Source of the DNA: HGM04593 sp045661205
Lineage (GTDB): Bacteria; Bacteroidota; Bacteroidia; Bacteroidales; Bacteroidaceae
Direction: 5' to 3'
NCBI GenBank assembly: GCA_045661205.1
Contig: JAZRFE010000018.1
Span: forward strand, 1 to 64,000
DNA: 64,000 bases
Program-made: the position numbers and the translations under genes
The notes under the pieces: generated by a model
The model's input: only the letters and a program-made list of their open reading frames with translations
Told to the model about the DNA's origin: nothing
The model's database searches: none
In this document: positions 33,131-42,092 of the stretch, one piece after another
Position numbering within the stretch: the first letter of the stretch is position 1
Layout: each line of letters starts with the position of its first letter

Positions 33131-36052
33131 TTACTTTTTGATTATCTTCTCAGCTTTAACATGGTTGTTGTCGTATGTTGTGCGACGAATGTATATACCT
33201 TTCGGCAGCTCGTTCAAACTGTTGCCTGCGAATTTACCCGATAAACTGTAATATTTAACCTCAATTATTGTTGCGTTGCTCTCATTAATATCATCGATGT
33301 CAGTCTTGGTGAATTCTGAATTGTAGCTTGATGCAGTGTCCACCATTACAAACGAGTTATAGCTGCTGTAAAGGTTTGTACTTGCGGGTGTGGGGCAACG
33401 CATCAGATACAATTTCTCGCTGCCATTGGGGTAGCGACCAAAGCTCTGGTCGTTGCTGTGGGGGGTGAATTCAAGTTTCTCTCTCCACAAAAGTATACTG
33501 TCCGATTCGTCGTAAGCACTCAGTATCAGTTTTCCGCCATTAGCCGATAGCTTGAAGGGGAGGTGAAGTTCGCGGTTGTCAGGCTCTTCGTCTGCCCAGA
33601 GTATACAATGTCCGTATGGGGCAATTTTTGTCTTTCCTCTCAGAGTGCCGGGAATTTTATACATTCGTGGATTGTCCTCCTTGTTGCTTATGTATAGACC
33701 TGCAATGTCGAACACCGAGTCTGTACGGTTGTACAGCTCTACCCAATCGCTCTTCTCGAAATAGTCGCTGTATGTAATTTCCTTGTTTGCTCCCAATTCG
33801 TTTATACGTATTGCGGGGACAATGTGGTCGTTGATGCTGTCGATTCTTGTAAATGTTGGAACGAACTTATAATTATTATCATTAGCTGTAAATTCCAACG
33901 TTGTTTTTGTGAAATCCTTTTTGCGGTTTATGCTGTTATTGTCGTTGTTATATTCAATTAATTGCGGGGTGATAACCCACTCTTTAAACTTGTATCCATA
34001 GGGAACTTCAACCGATAAGGTGTATTTGCGCTCCTTGTGCATGTAACCATTGAACTTACCCGTGGGTACCTCTACTCCATTTATAAAGATGGATGTATGT
34101 GTTGTAGGCTCTATGGCGACAGCAACAGGGGCACCAAGTGAAAAATATGATGCTAATTGCGAGAAATATATCTCACATCTTTTTTTTGCAAATCTTTTGT
34201 ATGTATCGCAGTATGAGCTGAGGTTATTGCCTTGCCCCCAACGTTTAAAATGATACTTCATCTCTCCTGATATAAGGGCGGCCATGCTGTCAATTATTGC
34301 AGTGTAACGCTCTTCGCGAATTATTCCGCCGAGAATAGCTGTTGCATGGTCCAGGAATTTTTCTCGGAAATGTGGGTTCTCCTTAAGGCCTTGGAATAAT
34401 TTTCCTGTATAGGCACTTTTGTTGGAGAGTCCCGAACGGTCGCTGGCTGTAAATTGGTTGTAGTTTGTATCGTTGAAACCGTGGTCCAGGTCGAAGAGTA
34501 TCCAACGGAAACGACCGTTGTTTCTATAACGATAGAACTTCACATTGTTGCTCATCCAGTCGGTGTTAGCCGAGAAACTTTGGATTATAACATAATTCAT
34601 ATACTCGTCTACATCGAGCAATTTTCTTATCTTTTCGTACTGAGCTTCGGAATAGTCGCCTGCTGTTGCAAGTGACACAAGTTCCTCCAATGTGTTCTTG
34701 TCGCCTATGTATTTGTTGTCGGGAGTATATATAAAGTCCAAGTCCTCTTTTTCGTATCCCCAGTTGCTGGCTACATGGTGGTGGTTGGAGCGTTCGCGTA
34801 TGTTCAAGATACCGTAGTACTCGCCATTAATGTAGTGTATAGCGGGTTGGTATGCCAAATAATCTACATCTACATATCCGGCATAGAGAGTCTGCTGCAT
34901 AGCGTCGCGGAACATGGAACCATAAAAATCGTTTCCGCTGTTACGCAGGTTCAAACTCTTGAAACGGTAGTATGGCTTTTTGGCGAAAAGACGTACATCG
35001 AAAGAGTTCTCTCCCTCGTATTTCTTCTCGGCATTCAGCTCCAACGACTTTTCGGGATAGGAGCGTGAGTAACCGCCACCGATTGAGAGGTCGCACTGCT
35101 GGTTGATGTCCTTGTCGTGGGGATTATTGAATATCTCCACATTGCATGGGCGACGCCAATCTCTATTATAGTTTACAGGGTGTGATACACCGTTGCCAGT
35201 CAGTCCGTTTGTGCCATCGCAATAGATACCGATAGTGTCGTTCCACAAATTGTCGGGGTCTGTCACAATGGATATTACCGGGATGTCGAATGTACGTGTG
35301 TCGTCAATGATATATGTACATGTCAATATTTCAGAAGGTATTTGTCCTTGCTTGAATGCTCTTGCTCTGATGACAGTGGTGGTGTTGATAATCATATCTT
35401 TGTTCCACAGCTTGCTGCGCAGTGTAGGCTCGCTGCCATCGGTGGTGTATCTGATACTTCCTTTGTCACCCTCGAGTTTTATAATCAGATTACCGGAATA
35501 TATGCCGGGGGCGATGTTTGCCTCGGGCTTTTTTGCTCGTTTTGTGGAGAACTCGCTATTGTTATTGCTTTTTCCCGGTGTAGGTGATGTACATGTTGCC
35601 CATTTGTCCTCGCCGTCAATTTTGCTTGCGTATGAGGTCTCGGGATATGCAAATCCGTATTCAACGCTACAAAGAAGTGTTTGCGATTTTGAAAACAGAT
35701 AGATGGTTGCTCCATCGCAGTCGAGCTTGAAATTTACATTGTTTGGGTCGAGGTCGTTGTTCCCGAAAAATATAATCTTATATTCTCCGGCTCCTATGCT
35801 TCCAATTTTTTGGGGAAATATGAATTTTTGAGGCTGGTTGTAATCATCAGTAATGCTTAAACCTGAAAGGTTTACGCTTGTTGTGCCTGAATTGTACAAC
35901 TCTATCCATCCATTGTAGTTGTATGTGGCATCAAGCATAAAGGATATGTTTGCAGGCATAACTTCGTTGATGTGAATATCCTTTTCGCTACCATATATGT
36001 TGTTTATTGACGCGAATATAAATGTCAATAAAAAATACAAATATCGTTTCAT
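33131..36052 (-). CDS. CotH kinase/lamin-tail secreted protein
   Basis: 973 residues from the ATG at 36052, which opens a signal peptide (Y-L-Y-F-L-L-T-F-I-F-A). In order: lamin-tail domain (about 20-125, I-H-I-N-E-V-M and W-I-E-L-Y-N-S-G), a chitobiase/hexosaminidase C-terminal-type domain (about 170-240, I-R-Y-T-T-D-G-S-E-P), CotH kinase-like domain (about 245-600; G-Y-S-R-S-Y-P-E-K-S-L and W-I-L-F-D-L-D-H-G-F), a short beta domain, a second lamin-tail domain (about 735-850, W-V-E-L-Y-N-R-T) and a sorting-type tail (S-L-S-G-K, L-P-K-G-I-Y-I-R-R). CotH in spores is a protein kinase; the role in Bacteroidetes is unknown. Probably surface-exposed. Confidence 0.88.
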   Translation of the reverse strand: MKRYLYFLLTFIFASINNIYGSEKDIHINEVMPANISFMLDATYNYNGWIELYNSGTTSVNLSGLSITDDYNQPQKFIFPQKIGSIGAGEYKIIFFGNNDLDPNNVNFKLDCDGATIYLFSKSQTLLCSVEYGFAYPETSYASKIDGEDKWATCTSPTPGKSNNNSEFSTKRAKKPEANIAPGIYSGNLIIKLEGDKGSIRYTTDGSEPTLRSKLWNKDMIINTTTVIRARAFKQGQIPSEILTCTYIIDDTRTFDIPVISIVTDPDNLWNDTIGIYCDGTNGLTGNGVSHPVNYNRDWRRPCNVEIFNNPHDKDINQQCDLSIGGGYSRSYPEKSLELNAEKKYEGENSFDVRLFAKKPYYRFKSLNLRNSGNDFYGSMFRDAMQQTLYAGYVDVDYLAYQPAIHYINGEYYGILNIRERSNHHHVASNWGYEKEDLDFIYTPDNKYIGDKNTLEELVSLATAGDYSEAQYEKIRKLLDVDEYMNYVIIQSFSANTDWMSNNVKFYRYRNNGRFRWILFDLDHGFNDTNYNQFTASDRSGLSNKSAYTGKLFQGLKENPHFREKFLDHATAILGGIIREERYTAIIDSMAALISGEMKYHFKRWGQGNNLSSYCDTYKRFAKKRCEIYFSQLASYFSLGAPVAVAIEPTTHTSIFINGVEVPTGKFNGYMHKERKYTLSVEVPYGYKFKEWVITPQLIEYNNDNNSINRKKDFTKTTLEFTANDNNYKFVPTFTRIDSINDHIVPAIRINELGANKEITYSDYFEKSDWVELYNRTDSVFDIAGLYISNKEDNPRMYKIPGTLRGKTKIAPYGHCILWADEEPDNRELHLPFKLSANGGKLILSAYDESDSILLWREKLEFTPHSNDQSFGRYPNGSEKLYLMRCPTPASTNLYSSYNSFVMVDTASSYNSEFTKTDIDDINESNATIIEVKYYSLSGKFAGNSLNELPKGIYIRRTTYDNNHVKAEKIIKK

Positions 36053-36057
36053 AGGCA

Positions 36058-36101
36058 AATATATTTGTGCATTGTTTATTTCTTCAATGCACAAATATAT
36101 T
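36058..36101. repeat. 17-bp perfect inverted repeat in the CotH leader
   Basis: Arms 36058-36074 and 36085-36101, perfect, with a 10-base loop, starting 6 bases before the CotH ATG. Each arm contains a TATATTTG box, one per strand (36060-36067 plus, 36099-36092 minus). The minus-strand one could be the CotH -7 element; the repeat could then be an operator or a leader hairpin. Confidence 0.6.
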
Positions 36102-36167
36102 GTTTTTTTGCCAAAATAAGTAGTTTTTAGTGTTCTATTTTTATATAAAATTGAACGCTTATCATGT

Positions 36168-36596
36168 TTATCTACGTTTAAATACTTTTTTCAGTCTGGT
36201 AAGGAACGATGCGGTTCTCTCCTTTTCCATCTCTTCTTGATGTTCTTTGATTATTTTGTCGGCTCTCATGTAGAATTTGAATGTTGTCAATTTAGTGAAT
36301 TCCTTGACATACTCTTCGGGGGAGTTCATCAGATACACCTTGTTTTCGGGTGATATTACCATTGTGTGTTGTACAAATTTTCGTTGCTTTTCTTCAGCTT
36401 CGATAATCATTTTAATTGTATCGACGTAGAGCATGCTGAAATTCTCGGGTTCCTCGGTCATTATAAATCCTTTGTAGCCGTTTTTCATCCCTCTGACCTT
36501 TTGCAAAAAATCATAATAATCCTTGATTCTCATGCAGGGATAACCACTCTCTTTTACAACATTTTCCAACTTTTTCAATAACTCTTCCATAATCAT
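36168..36596 (-). CDS. Hypothetical protein
   Basis: 142 residues (or 140 from the second Met at 36590). Not recognised. Soluble, mixed alpha/beta N-terminal part (Y-D-F-L-Q-K-V, G-F-I-M-T-E-E-P-E-N-F), M-V-I-S-P-E-N-K-V near 80, and a strongly basic helical C-terminus (F-L-T-R-L-K-K-V-F-K-R-R). No signal peptide. It shares a strand with CotH but is 115 bases upstream of it, separated by the inverted repeat, so co-transcription is uncertain. Confidence 0.65.
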   Translation of the reverse strand: MIMEELLKKLENVVKESGYPCMRIKDYYDFLQKVRGMKNGYKGFIMTEEPENFSMLYVDTIKMIIEAEEKQRKFVQHTMVISPENKVYLMNSPEEYVKEFTKLTTFKFYMRADKIIKEHQEEMEKERTASFLTRLKKVFKRR

Positions 36597-36727
36597 TAAA
36601 ATTTAAATGCTTTTTAATTTTTAGAGTCTCTCTTTACCCAAAATCTAACAAAATGTATGCGAAAAAATATTTTGTTTTCCCATATAACAATTTACCGCCC
36701 CTGATTGTTCACGAAAAATGTATTTTT

Positions 36728-36758
36728 TTTGTTATTTTTTTATTAAAAGCTAACTTTG
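36728..36758 (+). promoter_or_regulatory. Promoter for the DUF554-lrgA-lrgB operon
   Basis: TTTG (36728-36731), 19-base spacer, TAACTTTG (36751-36758), 38 bases before the ATG. Confidence 0.85.
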
Positions 36759-36796
36759 CACGATTTTTTATATAAGAGCTATCAAAAATTATTGAA

Positions 36797-37477
36797 ATGA
36801 CCGGTACGATTATAAATACATGTACTATTGTTGCAGGCAGTTTAATAGGCTCGGTGTTGCGTCGAGGAATAAAACAGGAGTATTCTTCTGCCTTGTTCAA
36901 TGCACTTGGTTTGGCATGCCTTGCGTTAGGCTTCAATGCTTGTATCACAAGAATGAACGACAGTGAATATCCTGTACTGTTCATTATAAGCCTTGCCCTC
37001 GGTTCGCTTGTAGGAACTGTTCTCAATCTAGATGAAAGATTGAAACGCTCGATGAATGGCGGAAAGAATAGCTCACTTGCCGAGGGGTTATCTACTGCCT
37101 CACTGCTCTATTGCATAGGTACACTATCTATCGTGGGCCCTATGATGAGTGCTTTGTATGGCGATAATACCTTTCTCATTACAAATGCAACGCTCGACTT
37201 TGTAACATCAATAGTACTTTCTGCGTCGTATGGAATAGGTGTAATGTGGGCAGCGGCGATACTTTTCGCATGGCAAGGAGGTATTTATCTGCTGACGCTT
37301 AATTTCGGCAACATACTCTCCGACTCTCTCATTAGAGAGGTATCCATAGTGGGTGGAGTTCTCATTGTGTGCACAGGACTTTCCATTCTTAAAGTCAAAG
37401 ATTGCAAGACTGTGAACATGCTGCCGGCTCTTGTTGTCCCTGCAATATTTTTCTTGTTACGTTCACTTTTTGTATAA
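36797..37477 (+). CDS. DUF554 family membrane protein
   Basis: 226 residues with about seven hydrophobic segments. Family marks: M-T-G-T-I-I-N-T-C-T-I-V-A-G-S-L-I-G at the start, A-L-G-S-L-V-G-T-V-L-N-L-D near 70 and S-I-V-G-P-M-M-S-A-L near 112. DUF554 (YdfK/YqgA-type) proteins are of unknown function and look like transporters. The stop overlaps the start of lrgA by one base (TAATG), so translation is coupled. This ties the protein to the LrgAB system; a shared substrate or shared role in membrane homeostasis is inference. Confidence 0.88.
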   Translation: MTGTIINTCTIVAGSLIGSVLRRGIKQEYSSALFNALGLACLALGFNACITRMNDSEYPVLFIISLALGSLVGTVLNLDERLKRSMNGGKNSSLAEGLSTASLLYCIGTLSIVGPMMSALYGDNTFLITNATLDFVTSIVLSASYGIGVMWAAAILFAWQGGIYLLTLNFGNILSDSLIREVSIVGGVLIVCTGLSILKVKDCKTVNMLPALVVPAIFFLLRSLFV

Positions 37478-37836
37478 TGAAATATCTAACACAATTTGGA
37501 ATAATCCTTGCAATATCGTTAGTTGGCGAGGTGTTGAACAGAATCATTCCTTTGCCCATTCCTGCAAGCATCTACGGAATGATCCTGCTTTTCGCAGGGC
37601 TTGTCGCGGGTGTGATAAAGCTCTCGGCTGTAAAGGATACGGGAAAATTTCTTATAGAGATAATGCCTTTGCTCTTTATTCCCGCTACGGTGGGGCTTAT
37701 TGAGTCGTGGGTGACGATGAAGGATTTTCTTGATGCGATAGTTGTAATTTCGTTAGTGAGCACTGTTGTCGTTGCAGCAGTTTCGGGTAGAATAACGCAG
37801 TATATTATCAATCGAAAAACAAAAGAGAAAAGATGA
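37477..37836 (+). CDS. lrgA: CidA/LrgA family protein
   Basis: 119 residues, four hydrophobic segments, starting M-K-Y-L-T-Q-F-G-I-I-L. Family mark: L-P-I-P-A-S-I-Y-G-M-I-L-L-F near 28 and L-L-F-I-P-A-T-V-G-L near 70. LrgA pairs with LrgB; the pair was first described as antiholin-like regulators of murein hydrolases in Staphylococcus, and later linked to pyruvate uptake and, in plants, glycolate/glycerate export (PLGG1). The start overlaps the DUF554 stop by one base; the stop overlaps the lrgB start by four (ATGA). Confidence 0.93.
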   Translation: MKYLTQFGIILAISLVGEVLNRIIPLPIPASIYGMILLFAGLVAGVIKLSAVKDTGKFLIEIMPLLFIPATVGLIESWVTMKDFLDAIVVISLVSTVVVAAVSGRITQYIINRKTKEKR

Positions 37837-38525
37837 AAGAGTTTTTAGCTAATTCAATGTTTTTCGGTGTCACTCTCAGTCTGGCAGCATATGGCATTGG
37901 CGTTCTTGCCAAGAGACGCCTGAAGCTTTTCCTGTTCAACCCTTTACTAGTGGCCATTGCTTTGACAATAGTCGTGTTGCTGTTTGCCGGAATCGAATAC
38001 GAAGAGTACAATAAAAGTGCTAAATATTTGAGCTATCTGCTGACTCCGGCGACCATTTGTCTGGCAATACCGCTGTACGAGCAATATAAGCTATTAAAAG
38101 AGAATTTCACTGCCATAATTGTGGGAATTGCCTCCGGAGTGTTCACCGGCCTTACAACAATTCTTGCGATGGCACTCCTGTTTAAGCTGGGGCATTATGA
38201 ATACATAACTTTGTTGCCTAAATCCATAACCACAGCCATTGGCATCGGGCTTTCTCAAGAGCTTCAAGGCTATGTGTCGATAACTGTTGCCTCTATTATG
38301 ATAACCGGGCTTTTCGGCAATATTGCCGGCGAAGCAATATGCAAAGTGTGCGGAATAAAACATCCGGTTGCTCGAGGTATTGCCATAGGAACCTCGGCTC
38401 ATGTCATGGGTACGGCAAAGGCATTGCAAATGGGACAGATAGAGGGTGCCATGAGCAGTTTATCCATCGCTGTTGCCGGTTGTATGACAGTAGCCGGGGC
38501 TATACTCTACTCTACATTTATGTAA
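37833..38525 (+). CDS. lrgB: LrgB family protein
   Basis: 230 residues, polytopic. Family marks: L-L-T-P-A-T-I-C-L-A-I-P-L-Y near 68, L-P-K-S-I-T-T-A-I-G near 130, and the C-terminal R-G-I-A-I-G-T-S-A-H-V-M-G-T near 187. Works with LrgA as a membrane system (see lrgA). Last gene of the operon. No terminator hairpin is visible before the convergent PNPOx gene 15 bases away. Confidence 0.94.
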   Translation: MKEFLANSMFFGVTLSLAAYGIGVLAKRRLKLFLFNPLLVAIALTIVVLLFAGIEYEEYNKSAKYLSYLLTPATICLAIPLYEQYKLLKENFTAIIVGIASGVFTGLTTILAMALLFKLGHYEYITLLPKSITTAIGIGLSQELQGYVSITVASIMITGLFGNIAGEAICKVCGIKHPVARGIAIGTSAHVMGTAKALQMGQIEGAMSSLSIAVAGCMTVAGAILYSTFM

Positions 38526-38539
38526 TGTGTGGAGTCTGG

Positions 38540-38968
38540 CTATTTCTTTAGCAGCATGATGGTTTTTATCTCATATTTGTGAATTTCGTCTACTGTAACA
38601 GCTCTTAACATTTCGGGAACGAATTTCAGCAGACAGTAATCTTTCGATTCGTCACCATCGGGGAAATATATTCTCATGCCTTCGTTCCAGAGTTGTTTTT
38701 TCTCTTCTTTGTTTACAACAATATAAACCTTGCCCTGTAACGAGGCCGACATTTCATAGTTGCTACATGCAATGCCTGCTCGTGGATTTTCTGTAAATTC
38801 AGTCACCTTGTCGCTTTTGAGAGACGTTGCAAACCACACGTTGTTATCTTTGTCCACAGCAATCACCTTCATGGGAATGGGACGCGGATAGCCGTTTCTT
38901 GTAATAGAAGCCAGTGATACAATCAGATTTGACTTCAGCAGTTCGAAAACCTTTGTCCTTGTATTCAT
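38540..38968 (-). CDS. Pyridoxamine 5'-phosphate oxidase-fold protein
   Basis: 142 residues from the ATG at 38968. Split-barrel flavin-binding fold: L-A-S-I-T-R-N-G-Y-P-R-P-I near 20, V-W-F-A-T-S-L-K-S-D-K near 45 and N-P-R-A-G-I-A-C near 62. The short length and general-stress-protein-26-like pattern suggest a flavin-binding or reductase role rather than true PNPOx of vitamin B6 synthesis. It is a lone gene convergent with lrgB. Confidence 0.82.
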   Translation of the reverse strand: MNTRTKVFELLKSNLIVSLASITRNGYPRPIPMKVIAVDKDNNVWFATSLKSDKVTEFTENPRAGIACSNYEMSASLQGKVYIVVNKEEKKQLWNEGMRIYFPDGDESKDYCLLKFVPEMLRAVTVDEIHKYEIKTIMLLKK

Positions 38969-39027
38969 AATACTCTTTTGTCTTTTCAATAGAACAAGCA
39001 AAAGAGTGTTTTGTTTGCCACGTGCTA

Positions 39028-40341
39028 TTAAGCTTTATTGCCAATGCCAATTATTTTACTTACAGGCGTCTTCATTATCTCTTCTCGGTCATTGGTGTCG
39101 GCTCCATTTATTACTTCCCACAGACGTGCAAAGGATTCGTTTTTATGCACGTCATTCAGAACTTCCATTGTGCCGCTATTGCGTCCGGCATTGTCAAGGT
39201 CGTTGAGCATCTGCCCCACTGTTCGTTCGCTGTAACGTTGGCTCAAATGCAGTGTATCTTTTCTGCCTTTGAAGATAATCTTTTTGTTGCGTAGGTATCT
39301 AAGCAGGTCGAGGGTGAGATGTGTGGGCATGCCATACTCTTTCTCGGTGTTTGCTGCTAACGCCTCGGCTTTGAAACATCCCGAGAAGGGGTGCATCGAT
39401 TCTATGCGTTCCAATATCAGCAGACACAGGAACTTGTGGTAATGATGATTTATTATTTTGTACTCATCCTCGCGTTCCTGTTCGTCGGCCTTTTGTAGGA
39501 AGAAATTCCATTTGGAACCGGCGAGACAAATAGTCCACGAGAAATATATGAGAAGCAGGAATATCATCAGGCTGGCAAGATCGCCGTAAATGTTGCGGTA
39601 GTTGAACGACGATATTATGTAGTAGCTGAAGTACTGCATCAATGCAAATATCGAACCACACACACATGCCGATATTGCAGCATATTTTCCTTTAACCTTT
39701 GTCTTGGGGATATATTTATATGCAGCAAAAAGTGTCAGCACATATGTGGCAGCCGAGACAATAAGCACATTAAACTCTTTGATGATGCTGTCGTTGAAGA
39801 TAGATGAAACACTCCACCACAGCACTAAGGCGAGCACAACAATGAATGGCATCACCATTACTATGGCAAACGTTTTAAGACGTTTCTTGAAGTTACGTCC
39901 TTGCTCGTTCCACAGCATGTTGAATGTAGAGTCGATGGTGCTGAATATTGAAAATACCGAATAGAGCAACAGGATAAGGCCGATACCCACTCCCAACCAC
40001 ATGGTCACTTTTGTGTTGCTAAGATAGCTGTTTGCATACAATAGCAGGCTGCTGGAGATAATCTCCTGTCCCTCGAACATGCTTTTTATCTGCATTACGA
40101 AAAGGTCGTCATATCCCAATCCCTTTGCAATGGCAATCATCAGAGACATTATCGGCACAATGGCAAAGATGGTGTGATAGGTCAAGGCTGCCGACGCTAG
40201 CTGTAGTTTGCTGAAACTTGCAACCAACTTAATCAGCGACCACGATATTCTATGTTTGCTCATCTGTCGATAGTATTTTACACTCCAACGTTTGATGAGT
40301 CTGCGTAGGTAATTAATAATTTTGAATAGCCAACGTATCAT
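39028..40341 (-). CDS. YihY/BrkB family membrane protein
   Basis: 437 residues from the ATG at 40341; earlier in-frame starts fall on the promoter. A membrane core of six segments (about 45-290), with S-A-A-L-T-Y-H-T-I-F-A-I-V-P near 52 and M-L-W-N-E-Q-G-R-N near 150, matches the YihY/BrkB family once misnamed RNase BN. The C-terminal ~130 residues form a soluble helical part with winged-helix-like character (L-T-L-D-L-L-R-Y-L-R and T-V-G-Q-M-L-N-D-L). Function unknown. Has its own promoter. Confidence 0.88.
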   Translation of the reverse strand: MIRWLFKIINYLRRLIKRWSVKYYRQMSKHRISWSLIKLVASFSKLQLASAALTYHTIFAIVPIMSLMIAIAKGLGYDDLFVMQIKSMFEGQEIISSSLLLYANSYLSNTKVTMWLGVGIGLILLLYSVFSIFSTIDSTFNMLWNEQGRNFKKRLKTFAIVMVMPFIVVLALVLWWSVSSIFNDSIIKEFNVLIVSAATYVLTLFAAYKYIPKTKVKGKYAAISACVCGSIFALMQYFSYYIISSFNYRNIYGDLASLMIFLLLIYFSWTICLAGSKWNFFLQKADEQEREDEYKIINHHYHKFLCLLILERIESMHPFSGCFKAEALAANTEKEYGMPTHLTLDLLRYLRNKKIIFKGRKDTLHLSQRYSERTVGQMLNDLDNAGRNSGTMEVLNDVHKNESFARLWEVINGADTNDREEIMKTPVSKIIGIGNKA

Positions 40342-40374
40342 AATGTACTCTTTGTATGTATGTGTGATTAGTCG

Positions 40375-40405
40375 CAAAGATAGAGATAAAGTAAATAACG
40401 GCAAA
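40375..40405 (-). promoter_or_regulatory. Promoter for the YihY gene
   Basis: Minus strand TTTG (40405-40402), 19-base spacer, TATCTTTG (40382-40375). It begins just downstream of the tRNA terminator. Confidence 0.8.
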
Positions 40406-40412
40406 AAAACAA

Positions 40413-40448
40413 TAAAAAAAAGAGAGTGACTAATTTTAGTCACTCTCT
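40413..40448 (-). terminator. Terminator of the tRNA-Lys transcript
   Basis: Twelve-bp stem AGAGAGTGACTA/TAGTCACTCTCT (40421-40432, 40437-40448), followed on the minus strand by a run of T (plus-strand A at 40413-40420). Confidence 0.9.
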
Positions 40449-40451
40449 CCG

Positions 40452-40524
40452 TACGCCGTCAGGGACTCGAACCCTGGACCCATTGATTAAGAGTCAATTG
40501 CTCTACCAACTGAGCTAACAGCGC
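40452..40524 (-). tRNA. tRNA-Lys (anticodon CTT)
   Basis: The minus strand folds as a 73-nt cloverleaf: acceptor GCGCTGT with ACGGCGT (one G-T pair at the end), D arm TTAGCTCAGTTGGTAGAGC, anticodon loop CTCTTAA with anticodon CTT (40491-40489), and T arm with GGTTCGAGTC. The discriminator base is A. CCA is not encoded. It has its own promoter (40546-40576) and terminator, so it is a single-gene unit. Confidence 0.97.
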
Positions 40525-40545
40525 GTGCTTTTTTCAAAACCGATG

Positions 40546-40576
40546 CAAAGGTACAACTTTATTTTTAACCACCAAA
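40546..40576 (-). promoter_or_regulatory. Promoter for tRNA-Lys
   Basis: Minus strand TTTG (40576-40573), 19-base spacer, TACCTTTG (40553-40546), about 20 bases before the tRNA 5' end. Confidence 0.8.
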
Positions 40577-40705
40577 GTTTTTTGGGAAAATTTCAACAAA
40601 AAAAAGATATTTTTTTTCTGTTGCAAGTGGCATTTTTTCTCGTGATTTGTTTAATGTTTTTATTTACACATATTTATCTTAAATTTGCTCTAAGGTGCAC
40701 TATCT

Positions 40706-40744
40706 AAAAAAATATTGGGCTACGAAAAACGTAGCCCAATATTT
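40706..40744 (-). terminator. Terminator of tyrS
   Basis: Stem AATATTGGGCTACG/CGTAGCCCAATATT around an AAAAA loop, about 40711-40743, followed on the minus strand by a T run (plus-strand A at 40706-40712). Confidence 0.85.
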
Positions 40745-40763
40745 CTATAAATAATCTCTTATA

Positions 40764-42059
40764 TTACTTTGCAATCAAAAGATAGTAGTTCTTTTTGCCT
40801 TTCTGAATGAGGATATATTTATCATTCAAAAGGTCGCCGGCTGTGATAACCTGGTCAAAAGTGGCAAGTTTCTCCTTGTTTACTGAGACTCCACCACCTT
40901 GCACCAATTTGCGCATCTCGCCTTTTGAAGCAAAGATAGCTGCAATTTCGGTTGTCAAGTCTACCGCCTTAACACCTTCGTTCAACTGCTCACGAGATAT
41001 CTCGAATGTGGGTACACCGTCGAATACGGCAAGCAATGTAGCCTCGTCGAGTGAACGAAGAGCCTCTGATGTAGCATTACCGAAAAGAATGCCCGATGCT
41101 GCAACTGCCTTCTCGTACTCCTCCTCGCCATGAACAAGAATTGTAAGCTCTTTGGCAAGGCGTTTCTGCAATGAACGAAGATGGGGCGCCTCTTTCTGCT
41201 CCTCGATAAGAGCATTAATCTCCTCCTGAGGAATAGAAGTAAATATCTTGATGTAGCGAGCGGCATCGTCGTCGCTCACGTTCAACCAGAACTGATAGAA
41301 TGTGTAGGGCGATGTGTAACGCTTGTCGAGCCATATGTTGCCCTGCTCTGTCTTTCCGAACTTTTTACCGTCGGCTTTGGTGATAAGAGGGCATGTGAGT
41401 GCAAATACCTCGTTACCCGAAATTTTGCGTATCATCTCTGTACCCGTAGTGATGTTACCCCACTGGTCTGCACCACCAAGCTGAAGTTTACAGTCGTAAT
41501 TCTCATTGAGGTATACATAGTCGTAACCCTGCAATAACTGATATGAGAACTCTGTGAATGACATGCCGTCAGCTCCGCTTTCGCCTGTAATGCGACGCTT
41601 AACTGAGTCTTTTGACATCATATAGTTTACAGTAATAAGTTTACCGATGTTGCGGATAAAGTCGAGGAACGAGAAGGTTTTCATCCAGTCGTAGTTGTTC
41701 ACCAAGATGGCAGCGTTGGGGGCATCGCTCTCGAAGTCGAGGAAACGTGCAAGCTGGTTTTTGATAGCCTCCTGATTGTGGCGCAATCTCTCCTCGTCGA
41801 TGAGAACGCGCTCTTTTGATTTGCCCGAAGGGTCGCCAATCATTCCTGTCGCACCACCGATGAGTGCAATGGGTCTGTGACCCGAACGTTGAAAGTGGCG
41901 AAGCATCATGACACCTACAAGGTGGCCAATATGCAGCGAGTCGGCTGTAGGGTCGATACCCAAATATGCAGTTGTCATCTCCTTCTGAAGTTGCTCTTCA
42001 GTGCCGGGTGTCATGTCCTGAATCATCCCGCGCCATTTCAATTCCTGTACAAAATTCAT
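40764..42059 (-). CDS. tyrS: Tyrosyl-tRNA synthetase
   Basis: 431 residues, normal for the bacterial enzyme, which charges tRNA-Tyr. Class I motifs: D-S-L-H-I-G-H-L-V-G near 40 (HIGH) and K-K-F-G-K-T near 230 (KMSKS equivalent); tyrosine-binding Y-Q-L-L-Q-G-Y-D near 170 and G-G-A-D-Q-W-G-N near 190. A C-terminal S4-type RNA-binding domain (about 365-431, G-E-M-R-K-L-V-Q-G-G-G-V) completes it. It has a leader of about 78 bases containing a hairpin (42093-42118) and its own -7 box. Confidence 0.97.
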   Translation of the reverse strand: MNFVQELKWRGMIQDMTPGTEEQLQKEMTTAYLGIDPTADSLHIGHLVGVMMLRHFQRSGHRPIALIGGATGMIGDPSGKSKERVLIDEERLRHNQEAIKNQLARFLDFESDAPNAAILVNNYDWMKTFSFLDFIRNIGKLITVNYMMSKDSVKRRITGESGADGMSFTEFSYQLLQGYDYVYLNENYDCKLQLGGADQWGNITTGTEMIRKISGNEVFALTCPLITKADGKKFGKTEQGNIWLDKRYTSPYTFYQFWLNVSDDDAARYIKIFTSIPQEEINALIEEQKEAPHLRSLQKRLAKELTILVHGEEEYEKAVAASGILFGNATSEALRSLDEATLLAVFDGVPTFEISREQLNEGVKAVDLTTEIAAIFASKGEMRKLVQGGGVSVNKEKLATFDQVITAGDLLNDKYILIQKGKKNYYLLIAK

Positions 42060-42092
42060 CTTATATATTTATTTTGTTATTAACATTTGAAA

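Noticed and set aside
36050..36120. Invertible promoter at the CotH leader
   Set aside because: Known Bacteroides invertible promoters have repeats far apart (on the order of 100 bases or more); here the loop is 10 bases, so a hairpin or operator is more likely.
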